DNA of 43,023 nt from Acidobacteriota bacterium (GCA_030066195.1 JASJCB010000090.1:1-43023); one strand, 5' to 3'. Positions 25,105-35,449 are shown, counted from the stretch's first letter. The notes: generated by a model not told the origin, from the sequence alone. A program made the numbers and translations.

Positions 25105-28100
25105 CTATAGTTCTCCCAGGTTGACATCGCCGCCGTCTGCCGTAATGACGATCCGGTCTATCAGCAGATTTTCCGGTCTGATCGAGCGCTTGCCTCGATA
25201 CAGCCGGTAGTTTCCGGGCGGGATCATGGGAAGGCTGAAATTTCCGTCGGAACCCAGCTCAGCGACTACCCTGTAGCCGGTTTCGGTAGTGCGGCCGTCC
25301 AGCGTGACCTGACGCTCCTGACTTCCTGTTGAATGCCTGCCGGCAATGGTGGGCAATGAGGCAAAATGAAAGGTCTGGTTGACCGACGAACCTTCCACGG
25401 TCAATTGGACCCGATTACCATGATAAAACACCACATCATCCACATCACCGTACCCTTGCGGCGGCCTCCTGGCCAGGATGAGCTGATAGGTTCCCGGATA
25501 GATACGCGGGAAGTTGAATCGACCGTCCGGCTCCAAATCCGCGCTGAGAATCCGAGTGGATTGATTCGAGCCGGCAGGCGTCAAAACCAGAAGTCCGACC
25601 CTCGGCGGCCGGTTATCGACCAGGGCCCGGCCCGTCAGCGACACGGTTTCCTCGAAGCCGAATCGGACCCGTGTTTCTTCGCCCGCATTCAAAACAGCCG
25701 GTTGGGTTTCCAAGATTTCCACGCTGCCGGTCTCCGTTGACCTGCCCATGAGGTGCACGCTGTAATCGCTCGGCAGCATTTGACGCAGATTCAGTTCGGC
25801 GCCCGTCTCGCCCCTAAACAGGTCCAACTTGCCGATGATTTGATCGCGACCCGCGAAGTAGACGCGCACATGATCGGCGTTGGGATAGGTTTCCCGATTG
25901 ACCTCCATGGCCAGGCTGCTCCCGCGTGGGACGGTGAAAACCACCTCCTCGTCGTCGATTACGGACAACAACGCGAAAAGATAGCCGCGAACCAGGCCGG
26001 GATGATTGACCTCCAAGGTCAGGTATTTATCCCCGGGCAGGTTTTCCAGTCTGAAGCGACCGTCCGTTTGCGTCTCGATCGTCCATTGGTCCATCACGCC
26101 GTACATACCGGGAATCGCCCGAAAAGCCTGGTGATGGATCTGAAACGATGTCTTGCGACCGTGCGCCGACGCGCTCTGGTTGAACAGGGAAACCGGCAGT
26201 TTCACTCCGCCAAGGGAGCGCCCCGTATCATCGACCAACTTCCCGTTCAGGGTCAACCCGCCGCGTTTCAGCTCAAAACGGAGCGGCTTCCTTTCACCGG
26301 GCAAGGCGGGTTCGATGTCTTTGAACACCCGCGCTTGATAACCCTCCGCGGCAATTCTAAGGGTCCTGGCGGTGGTGTTCATGGGTCCCAAGGTGAAGCG
26401 GCCTTCCGGGTTATCCATCATGATCTCGTCGGAGCCGTAGTAGAACAACAAATCCGCCTCATAATCGGCGCTTTGGGATCGCACCGTAAACCTGGGGAGG
26501 GGCCGGCCCGTGTCCTCATCGACCACAACCGCCTCGATAAAACGCGCGCCCTGCATCACCACCAGCATGTCCTCGGCGCCGCCCTTTACCGTTTTCTTGA
26601 CCGGCGCCCAGCCGGCTTTTTCGAAATGAAGATCGACCCGCGCGGGTAATTTGTCCAACAGGAAATAACCGTCGGCATCGGTCCCGGCGGTCAAGGAAAT
26701 GAACGGGCCCTCGGCCATGCCCCCCTGCACCTCGTTTAGGGCCTCATTACTCTCCGGGAAACCCACATCTACCTGAACGCGCACGCCTTCCAAGGGTTGA
26801 TCGGTATGGTCCACCACCCTGCCGTAGGCCTGATGAGGGGGCGTCAATTTCAACACGGCCTTGACCGTCGATTCACCTCGCTTTTGTCTGGGAATGCGTT
26901 TGACCGCCGGGGCAAAGTCCGGTGAAAGGGCAATCAACTGACCGGGTTTTTGGGTATTGGGCACGTCGGGAAAGAGAAAGTCGCCGTTTTCATCGCTACG
27001 AGTTTCTTTGATTGCTCCGCCGGAAACCAGCACCACGCGCGCATCGGCAACGGGTTCCTTTGCCGGGTTCACCACCCGGCCGACCACGTTGCGACTGGAT
27101 TCCGCCCTAAGCACCAGGCCGACATCGATCCTCCGTTCCCAAGTTCCCGGCGGAATGGACAGATTGTTCAGGTCTTTCTTTTGGTAACCGGCCAGGGAAA
27201 ATTCCAGCGTAGCGAACTTGCCGGGGTCGACACCTTCCATACGCCACATGCCGCTTTTGTCGCTGACGGTCCGACCGCCTCCCCTTCCAAATTCCCGGAC
27301 CGATACACCGGCCAGAGGCTTGCCGTCGGCCGCGTCGACAACCCTGCCGAAATAAGCGCCGCCACGCTTCAAGGCCACGACCAGTTCGCGGCTGTCGCCG
27401 TGGTTCAAATCGACCAGGCGAACCGTTTTCATAAATCCCCCGGCACTGACGGAGAACCGCCAAAGGGAGCGCCCCAGCACCAGCAGGGCGCGACCGTCCT
27501 TGTCCGTGTTCACAGCGATGGACAAGGGGGCAGTTGTCTCGATAGAGGCGCCCGCAACGGGCTCGCCGGTGTCCGCGCTGATCACCCGTAGGGTCAAATC
27601 GAGCGCCGGGTAGAGCGAGATATCGACCGGACCCACCTCGCTGTCTTCAGGGTTCAAAAAGAGTTCGCCTTGGAGACCGTTTCCCTGGATCGAGGAAAGA
27701 CCCTCGGAAAAAGCATGATAATGCCACGAGCCGGATCTCGGACAGATGAGGCGATAGCGACCGTCGGCGTCGGAAACAGCTTTCGCGGTCTCTTCATCGG
27801 CGTCTCGGCGAAACAAGACCGCGGCGCCGGCGACAGGAAGGCCGTCCTGAAGAACCCGACCGAAGACAGCGATGCCGGTCTCCGTGTCGGTCAACGGTTC
27901 TGCCTCGTCGCTTTTCTGGGGCCGGCTGCCGACCGATTCGGTCGATGATTGGCGAGTTGGAACGGGGTTCTCGGTAGAATCCGAGTCGATTGCAGGGTTT
28001 TCAGCAAGCGTTTCCTCGGTCGATGTGTCGGCCGGGCCGGTTTCATTTTTCCGATCACCGGTTAGCAAGAGGACAAGCAGTAACAAAAGTGTAAGGCCGA

Positions 28101-28137
28101 CCATCGCGGACCAGACAAGTTTCGGACGAAGCGTCAT
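25105..28137 (-). CDS. Membrane-anchored protein with repeated carboxypeptidase regulatory-like domains
   Basis: A 1010-residue protein; the ATG at 28137-28135 is chosen with AAGGA 9 bases upstream, dropping a 19-residue upstream extension. A membrane anchor lies at residues 9-26 (SAMVGLTLLLLLVLLLTG), followed by a Ser/Thr/Glu-rich linker to about 85. The rest is a row of transthyretin-like domains, seen as repeated blocks such as GRVLQDGLPVAGAAVLFRRD, GRVVDAADGKPLAGVSVREF, GRVVNPAKEPVADARVVLVS and GRVVDHTDQPLEGVRVQVD, each with a following DADGRY-type strand. These folds are non-catalytic and occur in exported surface or adhesion proteins. The final part (about 690-1010) is less regular. Partner and role are unknown. 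Confidence 0.85.
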   Translation of the reverse strand: MTLRPKLVWSAMVGLTLLLLLVLLLTGDRKNETGPADTSTEETLAENPAIDSDSTENPVPTRQSSTESVGSRPQKSDEAEPLTDTETGIAVFGRVLQDGLPVAGAAVLFRRDADEETAKAVSDADGRYRLICPRSGSWHYHAFSEGLSSIQGNGLQGELFLNPEDSEVGPVDISLYPALDLTLRVISADTGEPVAGASIETTAPLSIAVNTDKDGRALLVLGRSLWRFSVSAGGFMKTVRLVDLNHGDSRELVVALKRGGAYFGRVVDAADGKPLAGVSVREFGRGGGRTVSDKSGMWRMEGVDPGKFATLEFSLAGYQKKDLNNLSIPPGTWERRIDVGLVLRAESSRNVVGRVVNPAKEPVADARVVLVSGGAIKETRSDENGDFLFPDVPNTQKPGQLIALSPDFAPAVKRIPRQKRGESTVKAVLKLTPPHQAYGRVVDHTDQPLEGVRVQVDVGFPESNEALNEVQGGMAEGPFISLTAGTDADGYFLLDKLPARVDLHFEKAGWAPVKKTVKGGAEDMLVVMQGARFIEAVVVDEDTGRPLPRFTVRSQSADYEADLLFYYGSDEIMMDNPEGRFTLGPMNTTARTLRIAAEGYQARVFKDIEPALPGERKPLRFELKRGGLTLNGKLVDDTGRSLGGVKLPVSLFNQSASAHGRKTSFQIHHQAFRAIPGMYGVMDQWTIETQTDGRFRLENLPGDKYLTLEVNHPGLVRGYLFALLSVIDDEEVVFTVPRGSSLAMEVNRETYPNADHVRVYFAGRDQIIGKLDLFRGETGAELNLRQMLPSDYSVHLMGRSTETGSVEILETQPAVLNAGEETRVRFGFEETVSLTGRALVDNRPPRVGLLVLTPAGSNQSTRILSADLEPDGRFNFPRIYPGTYQLILARRPPQGYGDVDDVVFYHGNRVQLTVEGSSVNQTFHFASLPTIAGRHSTGSQERQVTLDGRTTETGYRVVAELGSDGNFSLPMIPPGNYRLYRGKRSIRPENLLIDRIVITADGGDVNLGEL

Positions 28138-28611
28138 TCTGGAAAATCCTTTATTCCATCTATGGGCCGGTTGGCAATTTTTCAGCCCGATCAATATGTA
28201 CGAAAATGTTGAGGGTTGTAACCCAATTATTTATCGCGAGTTGCGATGCACTGGATATTGCTTTAAAAAAGAGCCTGTTTTGCCCTTGTTTACGTTACAA
28301 GATTAAGAGCCCGCACGACCATGAAATCGTGGGCCCTCCCTTCTTTACGGGGTAATCAGACATAGTGACAGGGTCGACGCAGAATTTTGCCCAATGCGCT
28401 TAAGTTAAGCGAGTGCGACTTTACAAATATTGTTCTTCCTGGGGAAGAATCGAGGATCAGAGGCCGGCCCTTAGGCCTTTCCGGGAAGAATTGAGTCCAC
28501 TCTCCCGGGGTTGTCAGAAACTCATGTGTGGCTTTGACGAAACCCTGACCAGACCTGGCAGCCCATAGCGCTACCAGGTTGCTATTGGGTTTCTGCTTTT
28601 TGCCGTTCCGG
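28138..28611. other. Gene-poor interval with several hairpins
   Basis: This 474-base gap separates two minus-strand genes. It holds a perfect hairpin TTCTTCC/GGAAGAA at 28433-28449, a longer one at 28554-28578 (GCTACCAGG with one wobble), and an inverted repeat GCCCGCACGA/TCGTGGGC near 28310-28336. None is followed by a T-run on the minus strand, so the terminator of the 28612-31146 gene is not certain. The promoter of the 25105-28137 gene should lie near 28150-28260. No credible gene is seen. Confidence 0.5.
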
Positions 28612-31146
28612 TTAAGGCGCAACAAGAAAGGAGAAATCGGTGTCGATGTTTTCCTCCAAATTGCGTTTGTCTTCGATGAAATCGCGTATCTTGTTCGGTT
28701 GTAACGCAACGCGCTCGCGCAGGCCCGGATGGTCGGGATAGAGACGCATGCCTTCCTGCCAGGCCTTACGGGCGGCCTCGACATCGCCGTCTTTGGCCAG
28801 GGCATCGCCCAGAATCACATGGGCGCGGACATGGAAGGAGCGCTTTGACACATTCTTCTGGATCTCGATCATGGCGCGGGCGTCAGCGGCTGCATCATCG
28901 CTGTGGCGTAGCGCACGGGGCCAGTGCAGGTGATTCATCGCCCGCGAATAGCGCGCCGGCCACCAGTTCGAATCGTGTTTCAACAGAACGTCCAGTTGGT
29001 CGAGCGCCTTGCGCGCCAGAGTTCCCTTGGAGACGACAGCGGCCACACCGCCGCAGGTGGGCAGTTTGTCGATATAGGCTCCTGACAACTGAAGGCGAAG
29101 GTAACGGTTCTCAGGGCGGGCCGCCACCATTTGTTCGAAGAACGCCACCGAGCGGTCGTATGCGTGAGCGGCCACACTGGTCTGCCGGTAGCGGCTGGCA
29201 ATGACCACGTCATTAGGAGCGGCTTGAATTTGTTTTTCGAGGTCGGCCAGCAGAACCTCAGCCTCGGCGGCGTCGATTTCCGGCTTGACAACTTCGGGTA
29301 TGACCGGCATCGAGTCCCGTTTTGTGGGGATCAACGAGGCGGTCTTCAAAGTATCCGCGGGTTCGGTCACGCGCAAGATCTGGTTGGCCTCGATATTCTC
29401 GAGGACTTGAACGCCGCCGGAGGGCCAGCGTATTTCCAGGGTTTTGACGAGCTTATCATTGCCCAACCCGAAGTAGAGACGCCGGTCGGATTGACCGCAA
29501 AAGCTGTTGCCGCCGTCAAGCTCGCGAATTTGATTGCCGCCAGCGGTAACAATCGTGGCGCGTGCGCCGATTCCCTCCCGGTTCGATCCCGAGGCAGGGT
29601 TTCCGGTCAGGTCGAGCGCCAGCCAGTTCCGCGCGTTGCCCACGTCGTTGCGGTAAAAGGCAGGGGCGCCGCCCTGGATCGCCATGTACAGGTCCAGGTC
29701 GCCGTCATTGTCGTAATCGAAGACCACCGCGCCGCGACCGTCCATGCGATTGGCAACCCCGGCCTCCTCGGCGATTTCGCGGAAGTAGTGACCGCCGTCG
29801 TTGCGGAACAAGCGCGCTGCCTCATTGCCCGAGAAACTGCGGTCGCCGATAGTGGGCCATGCGGTCGCGTCGGTGACATCGTCACCGGTTACGGTCCAGG
29901 ACGCGAGATCGTACCAATAGCTTTCGGGACCGGCGGTGATGAAGCCGTTGAGGGTAATGATGTCCAGATCACGGTCGTTGTCGAAATCGAAGAACTTGGC
30001 GCCCCAACCCCAGCCGCCGTCAAAGGTTCCCGATTCCACCGAGATGTCGAGAAAGATGGGGACACCGCTTTCATCGGCGGCATCGTTGTGCCACAGCATG
30101 TTCCCTTCTTTCAGGTAGTCCTTGGTGGTGATGTTGGTGACATAGATATCCAGCCAGCCGTTGTTGTCGAAATCACCCAGGTCCACATTCATTCCCTTTT
30201 TGGTGTCGCCCCCGAATACCTGATCGGTCACGTCGGCGAAGCGGCTTCCTCCCTGGTTAAGGAACAGCATGTCCGTGCCGAAGTCATTGGCGGAGTATAT
30301 GTCCTGGAGTCCGTCGTTGTTGATATCGCCGTGGCCCATGCTCAGCGTCCAGCCGGTATCGTCCAGACCCAGTTTTTCAGCTACCTCGCGGAAGGTGCCG
30401 TCACCGTTGTTGATGTACATGAAATTGCCGCCCGCGTTGCGCGATTTCTCGAAATCGTCGTGCATGATGTTGGTCGTGGTGAGTTGCCACAGGTCGTGGG
30501 GCGCGAAATAGTTGCCCACGTAGAGGTCGAGGTGTTGATCACCGGTGAAATCGAACCAGATCGCCGCACAGCCGTTGGCCCAGGGATTGATGCCGCCGGG
30601 GAAAGCCTGTTCGGTGACATCACTGAAACTACCGTCGCCGTTATTGCGGAACAACTGGTCGCGTCCCCATTTGACCACGTAGAGGTCCACGTGACCGTCG
30701 TTGTCGTAATCGCCCCAAACCGCATCGGTACTGATCCCGCTTTCATTGTTGACGTCGGCGAGACCCGCCGCCCCGGCAACCTCCTCGAAGGTGCCGTCAC
30801 TCTTGTTACGGTAGAGGAAGTTCGGTGTACCGCGCCGTGAATTGGTGACATAGAGGTCCATCCAACCGTCGTTGTCGTAATCGCCGGCGGCCGCCGCTGA
30901 GCCGACCGAGGCCAGCCAGGGCATAATATTATTGACCTTGGCATCGAGTTGGGGTTTTTGATGGACGTGGGTGAAACCCGCCTCGCGGGTGATTTCCGTA
31001 AAGGCATTCCGCTCGACTACATCGCTGAGCCGATCGGGTGAAGCAAGCACAGTCTTCGAAAAGAAAATGGGGCTCAATATGAACCACGCGGCAACGCCCG
31101 CGACAAGAAGGCCGGCAATAGCAAAAAGGAGGGCTTTGTTCTTCAT
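28612..31146 (-). CDS. FG-GAP/ASPIC-UnbV repeat protein with C-terminal TPRs
   Basis: An 844-residue protein. The ATG at 31146-31144 is preferred because AAAGGA lies 8 bases upstream, while an ATG 9 bases earlier directly abuts that site. Residues 5-24 are a membrane anchor. About 50-460 are FG-GAP-type blades with calcium-binding loops such as DYDNDGWMDLYVTN, DYDNDGHVDLYVV and DFDNNGWLDIYVTN. An ASPIC/UnbV domain follows with REGIGARATIVTAGGNQIRE, YFGLGNDKLVKTLEIRWPSG and ANQILRV. The last 230 residues are TPR-like helices. Proteins of this build are exported and face the periplasm. It is transcribed away from a second ASPIC-UnbV gene. Confidence 0.92.
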   Translation of the reverse strand: MKNKALLFAIAGLLVAGVAAWFILSPIFFSKTVLASPDRLSDVVERNAFTEITREAGFTHVHQKPQLDAKVNNIMPWLASVGSAAAAGDYDNDGWMDLYVTNSRRGTPNFLYRNKSDGTFEEVAGAAGLADVNNESGISTDAVWGDYDNDGHVDLYVVKWGRDQLFRNNGDGSFSDVTEQAFPGGINPWANGCAAIWFDFTGDQHLDLYVGNYFAPHDLWQLTTTNIMHDDFEKSRNAGGNFMYINNGDGTFREVAEKLGLDDTGWTLSMGHGDINNDGLQDIYSANDFGTDMLFLNQGGSRFADVTDQVFGGDTKKGMNVDLGDFDNNGWLDIYVTNITTKDYLKEGNMLWHNDAADESGVPIFLDISVESGTFDGGWGWGAKFFDFDNDRDLDIITLNGFITAGPESYWYDLASWTVTGDDVTDATAWPTIGDRSFSGNEAARLFRNDGGHYFREIAEEAGVANRMDGRGAVVFDYDNDGDLDLYMAIQGGAPAFYRNDVGNARNWLALDLTGNPASGSNREGIGARATIVTAGGNQIRELDGGNSFCGQSDRRLYFGLGNDKLVKTLEIRWPSGGVQVLENIEANQILRVTEPADTLKTASLIPTKRDSMPVIPEVVKPEIDAAEAEVLLADLEKQIQAAPNDVVIASRYRQTSVAAHAYDRSVAFFEQMVAARPENRYLRLQLSGAYIDKLPTCGGVAAVVSKGTLARKALDQLDVLLKHDSNWWPARYSRAMNHLHWPRALRHSDDAAADARAMIEIQKNVSKRSFHVRAHVILGDALAKDGDVEAARKAWQEGMRLYPDHPGLRERVALQPNKIRDFIEDKRNLEENIDTDFSFLVAP

Positions 31147-31250
31147 GTTATTCATCCTTTAGCGGCAACCGTTCATACTTAATATTCCAGTGAGAAATCA
31201 GGTTTTCCGGGTAACCTCCACGGAACAGATGAACCGATAATCAGGTCTGT

Positions 31251-31256
31251 TATAAT
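31251..31256 (+). promoter_or_regulatory. Consensus -10 box in the divergent promoter region
   Basis: A perfect TATAAT lies in the 197-base gap between the two divergent FG-GAP/ASPIC-UnbV genes, 88 bases before the plus-strand start. No good -35 box is found at 16-18 bases, so this is only a candidate. Confidence 0.35.
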
Positions 31257-31343
31257 AGCACGAATCTATGAATTCCGGCTCGTGATCAAAATCCCTTTTT
31301 CAACGCCGGCCGGCCCGATCACTCAAATGACCGAGGAGTAACC

Positions 31344-34300
31344 ATGCGCACCCCCACTTTCTATTTACCGCTCGTCCTGCTTCTTCTCATCTCGTGCGGC
31401 CAGGATCGTCAGGCGCCGCCGAAAGCCGAGGCAGGCGCCGCCCTTTCGTCCGAACTGTTAGATCAAATCATCGTCCCCTTCAACCGCGGCGTTGCCCTGA
31501 TGGACCAGTTCAAACCCCGCGAGGCCGCCGGCTCCTTCGAAGAAGTCGTTGCCCTGGCCCCGGATTGGGTGCTGGGCCGCTTGAATTACGGCATTGCCCT
31601 GCTGAACGCCCAAGACGATCCCGCCGGAGCCGAACGCGAGTTGAAATGGGTGATCGAACGGGCGCCGGAAAACCCCTACGGCCACTACGCCCTGGGCATG
31701 TTGTTGCGCCACCAGGGCCGTTTGGAAGAGGCAGAAGCGCTCTATCGCAGGGTGCTGGAGATTGACCCCGAGGATGCCGATGCCCACTATCAACTGGGCT
31801 CCCTCCTACAGGAACGCGATGTGGAGGCCGCGCGCAAGCACCTGCAAAAGACCCTGGACAAAATCCCCCACCACGAATCGGCCTGCTACAGTTTGGGCAG
31901 GCTCCTGCGCCGCGCCGGCGACCACGAGGGCTCGCAGGCGTTGATGGCGCGCTTTCAGTTACTGCGCCGGGCCAAGGTAGGCGTGGTCTCGGGAATGAAA
32001 TACGGCGAGATGGGCCGTTACGCCGAGGTGGTCCGCTTCTTCGAAACACCGCCGCCCGACAACCCGCTCCACGGCCTGCCCGAGTACACGGAAATCGGCG
32101 CCTCATTGGGATTGGACGAATCGAGTACGACAAAGCCGGGAACGCCCGGCCTCGACACTTCATTCGGCCCGGGCCTTGCGGCGGCCGACATTGCGGGTAA
32201 TGGGAACCTGGCTCTCTACCTGACCGGTATGAGCAACGGCGGTCTGCTGTCGGCCGCCGACGGGCAGAGGATTGCCGATGCCGGTATTGACGGCGCCGAC
32301 GCGATCGGCGCCTGGTTCGGTGACTACGACGGGGACGGTGACCCGGACCTCTACCTCACCTGCCGGGGTCCCAACCGGCTCTATCGCAATAACGGCGACG
32401 GCAGTTTCAGCGATGTCACCGATGTCAGCGGGACGGCCGGCGGCAGCGAAATCAGCGTCGGGGCCACCTGGGCCGATGCCGATCATGACGGCGATCTGGA
32501 CCTTTACGTGGCGAACTACGCGGCCGGCGATGAACGAGGCGCTCCCAACCACCTGTGGCGGAACAACGGCGACGGCAGCTTCGTGAACATGGCGACGACA
32601 GCGGGAATTGACGGCGGTAAGGCCGCAACCACCGCGGTGATCGCGTTCGATTTCGACAGTGATCGCGACCTGGACCTCTACCTGGTCAATGACGGAGCGC
32701 CCAACCGCCTCTTCCTCAACGAGCGCGTGGGTAACTACCGCGACGCCACGGCGCTCTTCCCGCACCTGGCCGATGACGGCGCGGGCCTCGGCGCGGTGCT
32801 GAGCGATCTGGACGGCAACGGTCGTGAAGATCTGCTACTTATTCGCGGGGCCCAACCGCCGCGCCTCTTGCTGTGCAACGGACCCGCCGCTTTTGCAGAG
32901 GACGCGCGCTTCACCGCCCGCGTGAAAGGTCTCGGCGGCGCCCATGGCGCGCTGGCCGCCGACCTGGACCTGGACGGTGATAACGACCTGGTGCTTCTGG
33001 ACGCGGGCAAGGACAAAACCTACCGGCATCAGGTCTTGATGAACACGGGGACGGGCGCCTTCGAGGAACCCGCGCCGCTGGGCGAACCGACGGAACTGCC
33101 GCGCGCTCGCGGCGCCCTTGCGCTCGATTTGGACGGTAACGGCTCCCTGGAACTGGTGATCGCCCGCGCCGGCGCCCCGACGCAGGTCTGGCGTGCGGCT
33201 TCCCTGGAGAATCGGAACTGGTTGACCGTGCTGCCCGCCGACGGTGAGGGGCCCACCCGTTGGCTCGATCCCACGGCCATGGGTCTGCTGGTAGAGGTCA
33301 AGGCCGGCGGATCGGTTCAGGTTGCGGGCTTGACTTCCTCGACGGGTTACCTGGGCTCCGCGCCGCGCCGCGTCCATTTCGGATTGGGTCGACAAAGCGC
33401 CGCCGATTATGTTCGCCTCTCCTGGCTGGACGGCGTCTTCCAAAGCGAACTGGAAGTACCCTCGGGTCAACAATGGCGCATTGCCAAGATGGTCCGCAAG
33501 CCCTCTTCGTGTCCGATTCTGTTTACCTGGGACGGTGAACGATTCGCCTATGTGACCGACTTTCTCGGGGTGGGCGGTTCCGGGTTCTTCACGGCGCCGG
33601 GACAGTACGGAAAACCCGATCCCTCCGAACACGTCCGCATTCCGCCCGAACTGATCCAGGAAAAGGGCGGCCGCTATGAGATTCGCATTGCGGAGCCGCT
33701 GGAAGAGGTTACCTACCTGGATTACGCACGTCTGATCGCCTACGACCATCCTGCCAAATGGACGCTCTACCCGGACGAACGGTTCAAGGGCAGCGAACCA
33801 ATGCCCACCGGGGAACCCCGCGCTCACGGGACCCGCGTATTCCCGGGTGTTGCGCGCACCTCGGCAGGAACGGATGTCCGAGCCGAACTCCTATCGGTCG
33901 ATCGCCGCTATGTCAGTCCGCCGCCCGATCCCCGGTTCAAGGGTTTCGCCAGGGACCACTGGCTGGAACTGGACTTCAGCGGACAGTTGGACAGACTGGA
34001 GCGAAACGCCCGGCTGGTGCTCTACCTGCACGGCTGGGTCAGTTACACCTTTTCCCACATCAATTACGCGGCATGGCAGGCGGGTATCGCCATGCAGGGG
34101 CCGCGCATCGAGGTTCCCGACGGCAACGGCGGTTGGCGCGTTCACGTGGCCGACATGGGTTTTCCGGCCGGTTTCCCGCGCATGATGACCTTCGACCTGG
34201 ACGAACTGGACCTCCACACCCATCCGCGCTTCCGCATTCGCACCAATATGCGCATTTCCTGGGACCAGATCTTCGCCGCGCCGGACCTGGTGGACGAGCG

Positions 34301-34823
34301 CCTGGTCAAACACACGCTCTCCCCGAGTTCGGCCGACTTGCGCTACCTGGGTTTTCCCCGCGAGTTCTCGCCTGACGGCCGCGAGCCGACCCTTTATGAC
34401 TACCACCGGCTGGACAAGGGCGTGCCGTTCCGAATCATGGCGGGCAACTACACCCGAATGGGCGATGTGACGCCTTTGCTGTATGCAGTCGACGACCGCT
34501 TCGTCATTTTCGGACGCGGCGAGGAGATCGCCCTGAGTTTCGATGCAACCGCGCTGCCGTCGCTGAAGCCGGGTTGGACACGCACCCTGGTTTTGCACGC
34601 CGACGGCTATTGTAAGGATATGGATCTGTACACGGCCTACCCCGATACCGTGGAACCCCTCCCCTACCGCGCAATGGACAACTATCCGCCGGCCGAACCA
34701 GCGCCCAACGCGGCACAACAGGCCCGCGACGCGGCCCTGTGGCACACGCGCCGCTTGGGACCGCAAGACCCGGCTCTACCGGAGAAGCGGGTGAACGTGG
34801 TCCCAACCAATGGTCAGCGTTGA
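31344..34823 (+). CDS. Lipoprotein with TPRs, FG-GAP and ASPIC-UnbV domains
   Basis: A 1159-residue protein; GAGGAG precedes its ATG. The signal ends in a lipobox (LLLISCGQ, cysteine 18), so it is a lipoprotein. Residues 40-215 are TPRs (SFEEVVALAPDWVLGRLNYG and similar), and 240-610 FG-GAP blades with loops like DYDGDGDPDLYLTC, DADHDGDLDLYVANY and DFDSDRDLDLYLVND. An ASPIC/UnbV-like domain (about 620-720) contains RRVHFGLG. The last 430 residues are a region I cannot name, rich in tryptophan and tyrosine (HGWVSYTFSHINYAAWQAG). It and the divergent gene at 28612-31146 combine the same domains in reverse order, with TPRs at the N-terminus here. They may form a surface complex; that is inference. 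Confidence 0.9.
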   Translation: MRTPTFYLPLVLLLLISCGQDRQAPPKAEAGAALSSELLDQIIVPFNRGVALMDQFKPREAAGSFEEVVALAPDWVLGRLNYGIALLNAQDDPAGAERELKWVIERAPENPYGHYALGMLLRHQGRLEEAEALYRRVLEIDPEDADAHYQLGSLLQERDVEAARKHLQKTLDKIPHHESACYSLGRLLRRAGDHEGSQALMARFQLLRRAKVGVVSGMKYGEMGRYAEVVRFFETPPPDNPLHGLPEYTEIGASLGLDESSTTKPGTPGLDTSFGPGLAAADIAGNGNLALYLTGMSNGGLLSAADGQRIADAGIDGADAIGAWFGDYDGDGDPDLYLTCRGPNRLYRNNGDGSFSDVTDVSGTAGGSEISVGATWADADHDGDLDLYVANYAAGDERGAPNHLWRNNGDGSFVNMATTAGIDGGKAATTAVIAFDFDSDRDLDLYLVNDGAPNRLFLNERVGNYRDATALFPHLADDGAGLGAVLSDLDGNGREDLLLIRGAQPPRLLLCNGPAAFAEDARFTARVKGLGGAHGALAADLDLDGDNDLVLLDAGKDKTYRHQVLMNTGTGAFEEPAPLGEPTELPRARGALALDLDGNGSLELVIARAGAPTQVWRAASLENRNWLTVLPADGEGPTRWLDPTAMGLLVEVKAGGSVQVAGLTSSTGYLGSAPRRVHFGLGRQSAADYVRLSWLDGVFQSELEVPSGQQWRIAKMVRKPSSCPILFTWDGERFAYVTDFLGVGGSGFFTAPGQYGKPDPSEHVRIPPELIQEKGGRYEIRIAEPLEEVTYLDYARLIAYDHPAKWTLYPDERFKGSEPMPTGEPRAHGTRVFPGVARTSAGTDVRAELLSVDRRYVSPPPDPRFKGFARDHWLELDFSGQLDRLERNARLVLYLHGWVSYTFSHINYAAWQAGIAMQGPRIEVPDGNGGWRVHVADMGFPAGFPRMMTFDLDELDLHTHPRFRIRTNMRISWDQIFAAPDLVDERLVKHTLSPSSADLRYLGFPREFSPDGREPTLYDYHRLDKGVPFRIMAGNYTRMGDVTPLLYAVDDRFVIFGRGEEIALSFDATALPSLKPGWTRTLVLHADGYCKDMDLYTAYPDTVEPLPYRAMDNYPPAEPAPNAAQQARDAALWHTRRLGPQDPALPEKRVNVVPTNGQR

Positions 34824-34918
34824 TCTTCGTACAGCAGAACTGCTCTGGAAAACTTCCCATACCGGCCTTGCGTATGTCATAATCGGGGGCGGTTCATATA
34901 TCGTATTTGGAGTTTGTT

Positions 34919-35116
34919 ATGCCAGGTCAAGGATCTGCCGGTAATGTACTTGCCGCCATATGCAGTTTTTTCATCCCCGGATTGGGCCAACTGGTTCAGG
35001 GGCGTCTTCTGATCGCCATTATCATGTTTGTGTTGGCCGGCGTCATGTGGTTTTTCTTCCTGGGGTGGTTGATCCATCTCTGGTCCATCATCGACGCCGC
35101 CATTTGGAAAGGTTAA
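34919..35116 (+). CDS. Small conserved two-helix membrane protein
   Basis: A 65-residue protein; the ATG at 34919 has TTGGAG 6 bases upstream and is preferred to an upstream in-frame start. The sequence GNVLAAICSFFIPGLGQLVQGR followed by a second hydrophobic span (IAIIMFVLAGVMWFFFLGW) matches widely conserved short inner-membrane proteins related to TM2-type proteins, with the proline-glycine-leucine-glycine-glutamine turn kept. The role of this family is unknown. It sits between the ASPIC-UnbV lipoprotein gene and the YdeI-like gene, with no evidence of cotranscription with either. Confidence 0.8.
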   Translation: MPGQGSAGNVLAAICSFFIPGLGQLVQGRLLIAIIMFVLAGVMWFFFLGWLIHLWSIIDAAIWKG

Positions 35117-35449
35117 GATGCCGCCGAACCCTTTCACCATGGAGGAACGCCGGCGGCGCCCATCTGGATCAAAGGGATCCATAGGAAGCCGCTGATTTCC
35201 TTCTTGGAATCAGAGTTCGTTGCCTCGGGTTATTATGTCCAGTACCTTCGGCGCAAAAAACCCTCCACCTAATTCTATCGATAAGAAGTGCGGCCGGGCT
35301 CCTGGTTCCATCGATGGTCAACCCTGCAAGTGGGAAAAGGTTCTCATGGACAGGGTTTGCCAGGCATGGCAGCCGTATCGGTAGGGATCGAGAAAGCCAG
35401 GTAATCGAGCGTGTAACAAGACTTGTGAAATTATTGTGTGAGGTCCATC
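35117..35449. other. Gene-poor interval
   Basis: These 333 bases separate the small membrane protein and the YdeI-like gene. The only structure I note is an imperfect hairpin CTGATTTCC/GGAATCAG at 35192-35213 without a T-run. A 25-codon frame from 35118 is not convincing. It marks a change from GC-rich to AT-richer DNA toward the right. Confidence 0.45.

Noticed and set aside
28356..28805. Minus-strand frame of 149 codons running into the interval after the FG-GAP gene
   Set aside because: Its first half is an out-of-frame reading of the FG-GAP gene and the rest has no protein-like features.
29131..30840. Plus-strand open frame of 569 codons
   Set aside because: Antisense of the FG-GAP repeats; the repeated codons of that gene keep this frame open.
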